Made by a program: the position numbers and the translations under genes. From Spongiibacter tropicus DSM 19543 (lineage in GTDB: Bacteria; Pseudomonadota; Gammaproteobacteria; Pseudomonadales; Spongiibacteraceae), in the NCBI RefSeq assembly GCF_000420325.1, contig NZ_ATUS01000004.1:62001-126000 (forward strand): 64,000 bases of DNA, read 5' to 3'. Of this stretch, positions 55,785-64,000 are shown in pieces. The notes beneath the pieces were generated by a model. It did not search any database, was not told the origin of the DNA, and worked only from the letters and a program-made list of their open reading frames with translations. How positions within the stretch are numbered: position 1 is the first letter of the stretch; each line of letters begins with the position of its first letter.

Positions 55785-56992
55785 TGTCTGCCGTCGCCCG
55801 ATTTATTGGCCTGCGTTACAGCCTCGGTGGTGGCGGTAGCCAGCTGATGTCGTTTCTGTCGCGCTTGTCGATGGCGGGACTGGTGCTTGGTATTGCCATG
55901 TTGGTGACGGTGCTCTCGGTAATGAACGGCTTCGACCGGGAAATGCGCGAGCGCATTCTGGCGCTGGTGCCCCACATCAGCCTGGCGCCTTGGGTGACGG
56001 AGAGCGGCGATTGGGAGAGTCTGCGTCAGGATGTGCTCAGCCATGATGTTGTAAGAGCCGCGGCGCCCTACGTACAAGGCAATGCGCTGCTGGTGAAAAG
56101 CAGCCGTGCCGAGCCGGTACAATTTTTTGGAATTGATCCTGCTGAAGAGCGCCGGGTCTCCCGACTTGGCGACTATGCCAAACTGGATGTCATGCAGGGC
56201 CAGCAACTGGTCCTCGGGTCGGGTGTTGCCAAGCGCTTGGACGTGCAGGCCGGTGACTCGCTCAGTCTCGCTTTGCCCCAGTCGGGGCAGCGGGGCGTGC
56301 GCTTTTTCCGTTTTGCGGTGGCGGATGTGCTGCACAGTGGCACGGAGCTGGACGAACAACTGGTCCTCATGCCGCTGAGTGAGGCGCGCGAGCTGCTGCC
56401 AGATCAGGGGATTGCGCTGCGTCTGGCCTTGCACGATGTCTTTGCCGCGCCACGGGTGGCTTGGGAATTATCCATGTTGCACGGTCGCGATTACCACATC
56501 AGCAACTGGAGTCAGCAGTTCGGCAACATGTATCACGCTATTCAGATGTCGCGCAAACTGGTGGTGATTATGTTGTTGGCGGTTGTTGCGGTAGCGGTGT
56601 TTAACATCGTCTCCACCCTGGTGCTGGTGGTCAATGACAAACGTGGCGATATCGCCATCCTGCGCAGTCAGGGCGCCAGCCGGGGAGATATTCTCGGCAG
56701 CTTCATGGTATACGGCGCGGTGATTGGCCTGATCGGCGCTCTGTTGGGCGCCGCTATGGGGGTACTGCTGTCGCTGGGTATTACCGATATCGTGGCGGGA
56801 ATCGAGCAGGTTTTTAATCTTCAATTACTGCGTTCGGATGTGTATCCCATCAGCTATTTGCCCAGTGATATTCGCTGGCGCGACGTGCTGATGGTGGCGG
56901 GGATTGCGTTTGCGATGAGCGTGATCGCGAGTCTTTATCCGGCCTGGCGAGCGTCTAGGTTGGCCCCGGCGGCGGTACTCCGACAGCAGTAG
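55784..56992 (+). CDS. lolE: Lipoprotein-releasing ABC transporter permease LolE
   Basis: Second permease of LolCDE, 402 residues, with the same topology as LolC: FIGLRYS and LVLGIAMLVTVLSVMNGFD at the N-terminus, a periplasmic domain, and NDKRGDIAILRSQGASRG before the last helices. Paralogous to lolC in this window. It overlaps lolD by one base. A short hairpin with a T-run covers its stop. Confidence 0.93.
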   Translation: MSAVARFIGLRYSLGGGGSQLMSFLSRLSMAGLVLGIAMLVTVLSVMNGFDREMRERILALVPHISLAPWVTESGDWESLRQDVLSHDVVRAAAPYVQGNALLVKSSRAEPVQFFGIDPAEERRVSRLGDYAKLDVMQGQQLVLGSGVAKRLDVQAGDSLSLALPQSGQRGVRFFRFAVADVLHSGTELDEQLVLMPLSEARELLPDQGIALRLALHDVFAAPRVAWELSMLHGRDYHISNWSQQFGNMYHAIQMSRKLVVIMLLAVVAVAVFNIVSTLVLVVNDKRGDIAILRSQGASRGDILGSFMVYGAVIGLIGALLGAAMGVLLSLGITDIVAGIEQVFNLQLLRSDVYPISYLPSDIRWRDVLMVAGIAFAMSVIASLYPAWRASRLAPAAVLRQQ

Positions 56993-57009
56993 CGCTTGGC
57001 TACGGTTTT
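56989..57009 (+). terminator. Weak terminator after lolE
   Basis: GTAGC (56989-56993) pairs with GCTAC (56999-57003), followed by GG and six T. The stem has only five base pairs. Confidence 0.45.
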
Positions 57010-57566
57010 TTGTCAGGGGAAGAGGATTTGGTGGCCGCTTGCTGATCGCGCTGAGCGCGCAGCAACTGGCGGCGACGCCAGCGGCGAGCGACATTGACGC
57101 GCCAGAGAATATGGATGGACGCCGCGCCTGCCAGCCCCAGAAACAGGCCGGTCAGCAGACAGCCCAGCAGGAACGGGCGCCACAGCAATACCAGTTCTTC
57201 CTGAATCCAGGCCCACGACAGTTCAAACGCGAAAGCCTTACTGGGAACATCCAGAATCGCTGCGCCGACTTTATAGCTAAAATAGAAAAATGCCGGCATC
57301 GTCACCGGGTTGGTGATCCATACCAACATCACAGAAAGCGGTAGATTGGCGCGTAGTAAAATCGCGGTGAGCGCAGCGAGCAGCATCTGTGTGGGAATCG
57401 GCACGAACGCGGTAAACAGGCCAATAAAAAAAGCCAGCGTGACGGACCGACGGTTAAGATGCCAGAGGTTGGGGTCGTGGAGCAGGCTTCCGAATACCCT
57501 CACCGAGGGATGCTCGCGCATATGTTCGGGAGCTGGCAGCCAACGCTTGAAGAATTTACGAGCCAT
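57000..57566 (-). CDS. DUF2062 domain membrane protein
   Basis: A 188-residue protein with a basic N-terminus, WHLNRRSVTLAFFIGLFTAFVPIPTQM (the core DUF2062 motif, about 45-71), and about three membrane segments, ending in an Arg/Lys-rich tail. Function is unknown; members occur next to lolCDE and comEC in Pseudomonas. The ATG at 57566 (GTGGGG upstream) is chosen over a longer frame starting at 57668 that would overlap comEC. It converges with lolE. Confidence 0.85.
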   Translation of the reverse strand: MARKFFKRWLPAPEHMREHPSVRVFGSLLHDPNLWHLNRRSVTLAFFIGLFTAFVPIPTQMLLAALTAILLRANLPLSVMLVWITNPVTMPAFFYFSYKVGAAILDVPSKAFAFELSWAWIQEELVLLWRPFLLGCLLTGLFLGLAGAASIHILWRVNVARRWRRRQLLRAQRDQQAATKSSSPDKKP

Positions 57567-57666
57567 CGGCCCCACTTTAAGTTGAAAAGGTTGCAATGAA
57601 CAGCGCCCAGCCCCGAGAGACCGGATGGCGGCGCTATTATGCCCGTAAGTAATGAGGTACTCCAGC

Positions 57667-60003
57667 ATGTTGTCATGGATGATGACTGCGGTGGCAGGCT
57701 TGGCGTGGCTGCCGATGATGCCGTTCCTGCCCCCTTGGCCCGTATTATCAGCCGGGGCGCTGGCGTCATCGCTCGTAGCATTTTTCTGCCGCTCCTCCGG
57801 CCGACGTTCCGCACTCGGTCTGTTCGCGCTGTTCCTGCTGTGTTCCGCCTGGAGCAGTGCGTACTGTCAGTCGCGTCTTGACCAGTGGTTTCCTGCATCG
57901 CTTGCCGGTGAGGAAGTGGTGTTAGCCGGACGCGTGATTGGGCCGCTGGAAAAGCGCGGCGGCGAAGCACGTCCCTACTGGCGTTTCGATTTTCAACTGT
58001 TGCCGGGGCAGTGTGCGCAGCACTATTGTCCTCCCGGTCGGCCGCGGTTCCGCCTCAACCTCTATCAAACGCCGGTGCTCGAACCCGGCGGTCTTTGGCG
58101 GCTGCGCCTCAAACTCCGGCCGCCAAGTGGAACCCGGTCGCCGGGCGCGTTTGACTATGCGCGTTGGCTGATGGCCAACGGCTACTCCGGTACAGGCTAT
58201 GTGCGCGAAGTACTGCGCCCCGTTTCCGGCTCAGCGGGGATAGCGGGGCATTACAATCACGGGCGGTCGTCAATGCTGGATGGTGCGGCAGATGACCTTT
58301 CCCGGTACCGCCATCATGCCGTGATGCGCGCACTGCTGTTTGCTGACCGCAGAGCGATGGACAATGAGCATTGGCGCGTGTTCGCCGCGACGGGAACCAG
58401 CCACCTGATGGCGATATCGGGCATGCATATCGGCATTGTTTTAGCCTGGGGTATGTTACTGGGACGCTGCGTGTCGGCCATGGGGCATGGGGGTAGGCGT
58501 GGGCTGCAGCTCATTGCGGCAACCGGTTTCCTGGCAGCGCTGTTATACGCCGCGATGGCGGGCTTCAGCCTGCCGACTCAGCGGGCGCTGATTATGGCCG
58601 GCGTGCTATGCCTGACGCTGGCGTTGGCGCGGCAGCAGTCGTCCTGGTCAGCCCTTTGCCTGGCACTGCTGTTAATCTTGTTAGTGGACCCTCTATCGGT
58701 TCACAGCGCGGGCTTATATCTTTCATTCGGCGCGGTTGCCATTCTGCTTAGCGTGGCGCAGGACCGCCGTTGGCAGGGGCATCCCTGGCGACTGGCGCTT
58801 GTCGCCCAGCTTAGTCTGATCATTGCCTTGGCGCCTGTCCTCACAGCATGGGGCTTTGGTCTCAGTGCCGTTGCACTGCCGGTGAATTTGCTGGCGATCC
58901 CCCTGTTGGCATTGGTCATAATGCCCCTGCTGTTTGCGGCGCTGCTGCTGTCGCCATTCCCCGAGATTTCCCACGCGGTGTTCGGGCTGGCCGATGCGGT
59001 ACTCGAACTGCTGATGAGCGGATTGGCGTGGTCAGCAGAGCTGTCGCCGCTATGGTGGCCTCAGGGTGGGGGGCTTGCCGTGTTACTGGGCTTGGCCGCG
59101 GCGGGTTTGATGTTGCTGCCTCCGGGGCTGCCGGGTCGTGTTCTTTGCCTGCCGCTATTAGTGCTTCTGTTGTTCTTCCCGTCTGCACGTCCAGCATTAG
59201 GCAGCGCCTTGATCACGGTATTGGATGTTGGGCAGGGGTTGTCGGTACTGATTGAGACGGCAGAGCACCGCCTGCTCTACGACGTTGGCCCCGACTTCGA
59301 TAGCGGCTATAACAGCGCTGACGCGGTGGTATTGCCCTATCTCAGGAAGCGGGGTGTCGGCGCGTTGGATCGGCTCGTACTCAGTCATGGCGATCGCGAT
59401 CACTCTGGCTCCGCAGATGCACTGTTAGAAGTCGTGCCGGTAAATGAGCTTCTGTCGGGAGAGGTGGAACGCCACCGTCGGTTTGCGGCCCGCGACTGTC
59501 ACGCCGAGACGCCTTGGCATTGGGATGGAGTGTCCTTTGCCTTTCTCCCGACCGGGGCGACGGTTTCGGATAATCCGAACAACCGCTCATGTGTGTTGAC
59601 ACTGTCCATTGATGGTCGACAAGTGGTGATTCCGGGGGATATCGAATCGCTGGTGGAGTCTAGGCTGTTGGCGTCAGGCGCATTGCAAGGTGAAGTATCG
59701 CTGCTGCTGGCTGCGCATCACGGTAGCCGCAGTTCCTCCTCACTAGCGTGGGTCAAAACGCTCAATCCTGAACACGTTGTGTTTACGGCCTCTCGTTTCA
59801 ATCGCTATGCGCATCCTCACCACGCCGTCGTGCAGCGTTACGCCCGGCAGGGGAGTCAGTGCTGGCAGACTGGGATGACCGGGAGCCTCCAGTTCATATT
59901 GAGCGGAGAAGGGGTTTCGATGATTGATCCTCCGGCAAAGCGTTTCTTCTGGCAGCATTCTCCAATTGAAATGTGCGCTGGGGAGGATTCCCCGTCGCGG
60001 TGA
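57667..60003 (+). CDS. comEC: DNA internalization protein ComEC/Rec2
   Basis: Inner-membrane channel for single-stranded DNA uptake in natural transformation. The 778 residues include an N-terminal OB-like DUF4131 domain (about 60-200), the multi-helix competence domain with GTSHLMAISGMHIGIV (about 242-257), and a C-terminal metallo-beta-lactamase domain with LDVGQGLSVL, LSHGDRDHSG and AAHHGSRSSSS motifs. GAGG nine bases before the ATG at 57667 favours it over an ATG at 57652. The conserved catalytic-type residues suggest a functional protein, but natural competence would also need a transformation pilus, not seen here. Confidence 0.93.
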   Translation: MLSWMMTAVAGLAWLPMMPFLPPWPVLSAGALASSLVAFFCRSSGRRSALGLFALFLLCSAWSSAYCQSRLDQWFPASLAGEEVVLAGRVIGPLEKRGGEARPYWRFDFQLLPGQCAQHYCPPGRPRFRLNLYQTPVLEPGGLWRLRLKLRPPSGTRSPGAFDYARWLMANGYSGTGYVREVLRPVSGSAGIAGHYNHGRSSMLDGAADDLSRYRHHAVMRALLFADRRAMDNEHWRVFAATGTSHLMAISGMHIGIVLAWGMLLGRCVSAMGHGGRRGLQLIAATGFLAALLYAAMAGFSLPTQRALIMAGVLCLTLALARQQSSWSALCLALLLILLVDPLSVHSAGLYLSFGAVAILLSVAQDRRWQGHPWRLALVAQLSLIIALAPVLTAWGFGLSAVALPVNLLAIPLLALVIMPLLFAALLLSPFPEISHAVFGLADAVLELLMSGLAWSAELSPLWWPQGGGLAVLLGLAAAGLMLLPPGLPGRVLCLPLLVLLLFFPSARPALGSALITVLDVGQGLSVLIETAEHRLLYDVGPDFDSGYNSADAVVLPYLRKRGVGALDRLVLSHGDRDHSGSADALLEVVPVNELLSGEVERHRRFAARDCHAETPWHWDGVSFAFLPTGATVSDNPNNRSCVLTLSIDGRQVVIPGDIESLVESRLLASGALQGEVSLLLAAHHGSRSSSSLAWVKTLNPEHVVFTASRFNRYAHPHHAVVQRYARQGSQCWQTGMTGSLQFILSGEGVSMIDPPAKRFFWQHSPIEMCAGEDSPSR

Positions 60004-60026
60004 CTTTTTCGGGCCTCGCATCGCTG

Positions 60027-60032
60027 TATAAT
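60027..60032 (+). promoter_or_regulatory. Candidate -10 element before exbB
   Basis: A perfect TATAAT sits 29 bases before the exbB start chosen here; the -35 region is poor. Confidence 0.35.
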
Positions 60033-60060
60033 GCAGCCACTGAAACCGTGGGATTGTGCT

Positions 60061-60693
60061 GTGCTTGAACTAGTGAAAGCGGGTGGCTGGCTGATGCTGC
60101 CCATTATCCTCTCGTCCATTTTGGCGCTGGCCATCTGTGTTGAGCGCTATCTGGCGTTGAATCCTGACAAAATCGCGCCGCGTAATCTGCTCAATCAAGT
60201 TTGGGGCTGGATGCAAAACAAGCAGCTCGACAATGAAAAGCTGCGCCAGTTGCGCACCGCTTCGCCGCTGGGTGAGATCATTGCCGCGGGGCTGGGTAAT
60301 GCCAAGTACGGTCGCGAGATCATGAAAGAAAGTATCGAGGACGCGGCTTCCCACGTGATTCACGGTATGGAACGCTATCTCACTGCTTTGGGGACCATTG
60401 CCGCCGTTACGCCCTTGCTGGGCCTGCTGGGCACGGTGATGGGGATGATTCGCGTGTTCAGTGAAATCATGGTGCAGGGTACCGGCAATGCGGCGGTGTT
60501 GGCCGGCGGCATATCAGAGGCGCTGATTACGACGGCCTCGGGCCTTTGTGTGGCGATCCCGGCTATGGTCATGCACCGTTATTTTCAGCGTCGCATCGAT
60601 GCCATCGTCGTGACCATGGAGCAGGACACCATCAAGCTGATCAACGCGGTGCACGGCGATGTTCAGTTCAAAGATGCAGGTAAAACTGCGTGA
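60061..60693 (+). CDS. exbB: ExbB/TolQ-family proton channel protein
   Basis: Inner-membrane stator component, 210 residues with three helices (about 9-27, 110-130 and 155-175), including GTIAAVTPLLGLLGTVMGMI (about 119-138), the MotA/TolQ/ExbB core. Paired with exbD, it uses proton motive force to drive a TonB-like partner. The start is GTG at 60061; the in-frame ATG at 60031 overlaps a TATAAT and is disfavoured, though not excluded. The neighbours are lipopolysaccharide genes rather than tonB or tolA, so its partner is unknown. Confidence 0.9.
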   Translation: MLELVKAGGWLMLPIILSSILALAICVERYLALNPDKIAPRNLLNQVWGWMQNKQLDNEKLRQLRTASPLGEIIAAGLGNAKYGREIMKESIEDAASHVIHGMERYLTALGTIAAVTPLLGLLGTVMGMIRVFSEIMVQGTGNAAVLAGGISEALITTASGLCVAIPAMVMHRYFQRRIDAIVVTMEQDTIKLINAVHGDVQFKDAGKTA

Positions 60694-61112
60694 AGTTCCG
60701 GCGTCAGCGTATTGATGATGGCGGCATCAACCTCACGCCGCTGATCGACGTCGTCTTTTTGTTGCTGATTTTCTTCATGGTGTCGACCACCTTCACCAAG
60801 GAAAGTCGCTTGCAGCTGGAGTTGCCGACGGCGGATGGCAATCCTGCCATTGAACAGCCTGAATCGCTGGAAATCGTTATCGACGCTAAGGGACAGTACC
60901 AGATCAACGACAGACGTCTTGGCAAGGCCTCGATGAGGGATCTGATGCAGGCGATGCAGGGACTGATAGGCAGTGATACGATGCGCCCGGTAGTGATTAC
61001 CGCGGATGCCAATACGCCCCACCAGGCGGTAGTGAGCGCAATGGATGCCGCTGGCCGACTTGGTCTGGTTCATCTCAGCATTACCACACAGGACGCTGAC
61101 ACCGCTGAGTAG
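60690..61112 (+). CDS. exbD: ExbD/TolR-family protein
   Basis: A 140-residue protein with a short cytoplasmic N-terminus, one membrane helix containing the essential aspartate (LTPLIDVVFLLLIFFM, about 16-31) and a periplasmic domain. It starts with GTG overlapping exbB by four bases (GTGA). It completes the ExbB-ExbD proton channel. Confidence 0.94.
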   Translation: MKFRRQRIDDGGINLTPLIDVVFLLLIFFMVSTTFTKESRLQLELPTADGNPAIEQPESLEIVIDAKGQYQINDRRLGKASMRDLMQAMQGLIGSDTMRPVVITADANTPHQAVVSAMDAAGRLGLVHLSITTQDADTAE

Positions 61113-61135
61113 TCGTACTCGTTGCGGTATTTATT

Positions 61136-62947
61136 ATGAATAAAAATCCTTCAGATTTAGCTATTTACACGCGGCTTTTAAAGTACGTTATACCTTTCTG
61201 GCCGCTGTTTGTACTCAGTGTATTGGGCTTCTCCTTCTACTCCGGCGTGCAGGTTATGCTGGCGGATATGATGCAGTTGATCGTCGATTATATTGGCGAC
61301 AACGTTCAGCCCGGGGAAGGCGGGGTCACTGCCAAAATCATGTGGGCGCTGGGCGGTGATGATTTCCATCTCGGCTCTGCGCGCACCTGGATTGTGGTCG
61401 CACTGGTGTTGTTAGGTGTTGGTCGCGGTCTCGGTTTTTTTGCCGGTAACTACTTTATTGCCGGAATCTCCCACCGCCTGGTTCATGTGCTGCGCCTGGA
61501 ACTGTACAAAAAAATGCAGTTCGTCCCCAGCAGCTACTTTGACCGCAATTCTACCGGGGTGATGGTGTCGAAAATCACCTTCAATGTAGAGCAGGTGACC
61601 GGCGCGGCCGTCAATGCGCTGAAGGTGGTGCTGCGGGAAGGCACGTTTGCTGTCGGTCTGTTGCTGTATCTGCTGTATATGAATTGGCAGTTGACCATGG
61701 TGTTTCTGCTGGCGCTGCCGATGATTGGCGTCACCGTCTGGTGGGTGGGTAAACGCTTTCGCAAGATCAGCCGCAAAATCCAAAATGCGATGGGCGAGGT
61801 GAACCAGGTTACCAACGACAGCATTAATGCCTATCGGGAGATTCGCCTTTACGGCGGTGCTGATCAGGAGCTGAGTCGCTTCCGCGATGCCAGCGCGAAG
61901 AACCGCGATCAGAACATCAAAATGGCTTTCTATAACGCCATCAGCCCCAGTGTTATCCAGTTCCCTGTGGTTTTAGCCACGGGACTGCTTATCTGGATTG
62001 CACTCGGCCTGACCGGCGAAATGACACCGGGCTCCTTTGTGGCGTATCTGTCAGCGGCGCTGTTTCTGCCCAAGCCGATTCGTCAGCTGGCGGAGGTTAG
62101 CAGTGTGATCCAGAAGGGGCTGGCGGCAGCACAGGATATTTTTGAGTTCCTCGATGCTGAGCAGGAGAAAGATCAGGGCAGTTATCGCTGCGAACGGGTT
62201 CGCGGAGAAATCGATATTCGCCGCCTCAATTTCTCCTACGGCCCCGGCCTGCCAAATGTTCTGACCGACATCAATCTGCATGCGGAGCCGGGTACCTCGC
62301 TGGCACTGGTGGGGCTGTCTGGCTCCGGCAAGTCGACACTGGTCAGCCTTATCTCCCGTTTCTATCAGCACGAAGACGGCGAGCTGCTGCTGGATGGCGT
62401 GGATATCCGCGACTACGCGCTGGATAATCTCCGCGACAATATCGCACTGGTCACCCAGCAGGTGACCTTGTTTAACGATACGGTCTACAACAATATTGCC
62501 TACGGCAGCATGTCGACAGCAAGTCGTGAAGATGTGCTGGCGGCCGTTGAAGCGGCCCACGCGTCCGACTTTATCAATGCGCTGCCGCAGGGCATTGATA
62601 CGGTGATTGGCGAAGACGGCGTCATGCTGTCGGGTGGCCAGCGCCAGCGTCTGGCGATCGCGCGTGCCTTCCTGAAAAATGCACCGCTGCTGATTCTTGA
62701 TGAGGCTACCTCGGCGCTGGATAACCGTGCAGAAGCCCATATTCAGAAGGCAATGGAAGAGGTGATGAAAGGGCGGACAACGATCGTAATCGCTCACCGC
62801 CTGAGTACGATTGAAAGTGCCGATCAGATCGTGGTGATGGAAGAGGGCCGCATATACGAGCAGGGCAGCCACAGCGAACTGATGGCGCTGGGCCAGCGCT
62901 ACGCCCAGCTCTATAACAAAAACTTCGAGGAAGCCGGTGAATCTTGA
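61136..62947 (+). CDS. msbA: Lipid A export ABC transporter MsbA
   Basis: Homodimeric flippase moving lipid A-core across the inner membrane. The 603 residues comprise a six-helix membrane domain (about 1-330) and an ATPase domain with GLSGSGKST (about 394), LSGGQRQRLAIARAFLK (about 499) and LLILDEATSALDN. Its neighbours exbBD, lpxK and kdsB support the lipid A assignment. It overlaps lpxK by 11 bases. Confidence 0.95.
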   Translation: MNKNPSDLAIYTRLLKYVIPFWPLFVLSVLGFSFYSGVQVMLADMMQLIVDYIGDNVQPGEGGVTAKIMWALGGDDFHLGSARTWIVVALVLLGVGRGLGFFAGNYFIAGISHRLVHVLRLELYKKMQFVPSSYFDRNSTGVMVSKITFNVEQVTGAAVNALKVVLREGTFAVGLLLYLLYMNWQLTMVFLLALPMIGVTVWWVGKRFRKISRKIQNAMGEVNQVTNDSINAYREIRLYGGADQELSRFRDASAKNRDQNIKMAFYNAISPSVIQFPVVLATGLLIWIALGLTGEMTPGSFVAYLSAALFLPKPIRQLAEVSSVIQKGLAAAQDIFEFLDAEQEKDQGSYRCERVRGEIDIRRLNFSYGPGLPNVLTDINLHAEPGTSLALVGLSGSGKSTLVSLISRFYQHEDGELLLDGVDIRDYALDNLRDNIALVTQQVTLFNDTVYNNIAYGSMSTASREDVLAAVEAAHASDFINALPQGIDTVIGEDGVMLSGGQRQRLAIARAFLKNAPLLILDEATSALDNRAEAHIQKAMEEVMKGRTTIVIAHRLSTIESADQIVVMEEGRIYEQGSHSELMALGQRYAQLYNKNFEEAGES

Positions 62948-63935
62948 GCAGCAGCTCAATGCCCGATGGTACGGACGTCCCGGCATTCTGTGGTTGATGT
63001 TGCCGCTGGAGGGATTGTTCCGAGCTGTTGCTGCGCTGAGACGTCGACTGATTGAGCCACAGCGGCTGCCCGTGCCGGTCATCGTTGTGGGCAACCTCGC
63101 CGTGGGTGGCAGCGGAAAAACACCGATGGTGCTGGCATTGGTCGAACACCTTCGCCAGCGGGGCTATCGTCCCGGTGTGGTCAGCCGCGGTTATGGCGGT
63201 AAAGCAGCAAGTTATCCCCTGTTTGTCTGTGCAGATACCTCACCGCGTGATGCCGGCGACGAACCCTGTTTGATTGCACGCCGCAGCGGCGTACCCGTGG
63301 CGGTGGCTCCCGACCGTCCGGCGGCGGCGGAACTACTAATCGCGCAAGCCGGCTGCGATATTTTAATCAGCGACGACGGCTTGCAGCACTACCGCCTGGC
63401 CAGAGACATCGAAATTGTGTTGGTCGATGCGGCAAGAGGCTTCGGCAATGGGCATTGTTTGCCGGTTGGTCCGTTGCGCGAGCCGCGAAGCCGCTTGCAA
63501 GCGGTGTCGCTGTGCGTCAGCAATGGTGAGATTGCCGCAGACCTGCCCGAAGTGAGCCATAGCATGCAACTGAGCGGGCAGGTGCTGGTCAATTTGAACG
63601 ACGGGCAGCGTTGCGGCGTCGCAGAGTGGGCGGGCAGTCAACGCATTCATGCGGTCGCGGGTATCGGTCATCCGCCACGGTTTTTTGCCAGCCTGCGAGC
63701 GCTGGGCTTTGAACCTATTGAGCACGCCTTTGGCGACCACCATGCGTTTCAGCCGGACGATTTGCAGTTCGGCGATGACTTGCCGGTCGTCATGACGGAG
63801 AAAGACGCCGTGAAGTGCGCGGCATTCTGTCCCGATAACAGTTGGATGCTGCCGGTGGATGCGCAGCTTTCCGACGACTTTTTTGCCACATTGGATATCG
63901 AGCTTGAGAGCTTGCCTCACAAGCCCCGGTCCTGA
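62937..63935 (+). CDS. lpxK: Tetraacyldisaccharide 4'-kinase LpxK
   Basis: Phosphorylates the 4' position of lipid A disaccharide at the inner membrane. The 332 residues carry the P-loop VVGNLAVGGSGKTP (about 49-62), SRGYGGK (about 83-89), a DDGLQHYRL motif (about 146-154) and a late VMTEKDAVKC segment. The GTG at 62937 lies within the end of msbA, so the two are translationally coupled. Confidence 0.95.
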   Translation: MNLEQQLNARWYGRPGILWLMLPLEGLFRAVAALRRRLIEPQRLPVPVIVVGNLAVGGSGKTPMVLALVEHLRQRGYRPGVVSRGYGGKAASYPLFVCADTSPRDAGDEPCLIARRSGVPVAVAPDRPAAAELLIAQAGCDILISDDGLQHYRLARDIEIVLVDAARGFGNGHCLPVGPLREPRSRLQAVSLCVSNGEIAADLPEVSHSMQLSGQVLVNLNDGQRCGVAEWAGSQRIHAVAGIGHPPRFFASLRALGFEPIEHAFGDHHAFQPDDLQFGDDLPVVMTEKDAVKCAAFCPDNSWMLPVDAQLSDDFFATLDIELESLPHKPRS

Positions 63936-63955
63936 AATTCTGATTGAGGTTGTTC

Positions 63956-64000
63956 ATGTCATACACGGTGATTATTCCCGCACGCTATGCGTCCAGTCGC
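63956..64000 (+). CDS. kdsB: 3-deoxy-manno-octulosonate cytidylyltransferase, 5' end only
   Basis: The first 15 codons read MSYTVIIPARYASSR, the nucleotide-binding N-terminus of KdsB, which activates Kdo as CMP-Kdo for lipopolysaccharide. The gene runs off the window. It starts 20 bases after lpxK; the small Trm112-like gene often found between them is absent. Confidence 0.85.
   Translation, partial: MSYTVIIPARYASSR

Noticed and set aside
60031-60060. ATG at 60031 as the exbB start
   Set aside because: It overlaps a TATAAT element, and the added ten residues are not family-like; the GTG at 60061 fits better, though this is not certain.

Overview
The window is an ordinary, gene-dense chromosomal segment of a gammaproteobacterium. 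It holds about 64 protein genes, one tRNA gene and the 4.5S RNA of the signal recognition particle. I see no insertion sequence, prophage, CRISPR array, integron or obvious defence island. Gene content and order resemble Pseudomonas. From memory, the runs mlaA / response regulator / STAS / tal / dusA and topA / two small genes / sulA / lexA ... mtnP-like / csiV / mfd / gap / nqrA-F / apbE ... lolCDE / comEC / exbBD / lpxK / kdsB match PAO1 blocks. The complete sodium-pumping NADH:quinone reductase, and msbA placed between exbD and lpxK as in an enterobacterial-style comEC-msbA-lpxK block, suggest a marine relative of the pseudomonads (Cellvibrionales or Spongiibacteraceae type). That placement is inference.

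Layout. 1-6.3 kb: a small unknown gene, a fatty-acyl-CoA ligase (fadD) with a terminator, and the RNA helicase hrpA. 6.4-11.4 kb: mlaA, a response regulator/PP2C phosphatase with its STAS partner, then terB-like, tal and dusA on the minus strand. 11.6-16.1 kb: gltX, tRNA-Ala(GGC), a polyhydroxyalkanoate-system protein, a DegP/MucD protease, a DUF4136 lipoprotein and ffs. 16.2-21.4 kb: a tightly overlapped dnaX-ybaB-recR-rnd-ycgL-ycgN run. 21.6-25.4 kb: a MoxR ATPase with its VWA partner, then an RNA methyltransferase and an IclR regulator on the minus strand. 25.75-30.1 kb: amtB, a glutaredoxin-like protein, a MOSC protein and slt. 30.2-36.9 kb: uup, usp, small unknowns, topA and small unknowns. 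37-41.3 kb: the lexA-sulA SOS unit, an mscS-type channel, a methylthioinosine phosphorylase and csiV. 41.4-46.5 kb: mfd and a long-form GAPDH, divergent. 46.7-53.8 kb: nqrABCDEF-apbE-nqrM. 53.8-57 kb: lolCDE. 57-64 kb: DUF2062, comEC, exbB-exbD-msbA-lpxK and the start of kdsB.

How the genes fit together. DNA maintenance is strongly represented (dnaX, recR, topA, mfd, lexA, sulA, comEC). So is envelope biogenesis: mlaA and lolCDE for lipid and lipoprotein traffic, msbA, lpxK and kdsB for lipopolysaccharide, and slt and csiV for the wall. Respiration is represented by Nqr with both maturation factors in the same unit.

The most notable sequence-level observation is in dnaX: a canonical A-AAA-AAG slippery heptamer with an upstream Shine-Dalgarno-like run, an immediate -1-frame stop and a downstream 11-bp hairpin. 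It predicts programmed frameshifting to a short gamma subunit. Other points of interest are a receiver domain lacking its acidic pair and lysine, a putative sigma-54/NtrC-type control region with a perfect palindrome in front of amtB, tandem SOS boxes at lexA, and an uncharacterised MoxR-VWA pair. I found no convincing previously undescribed multi-gene system.
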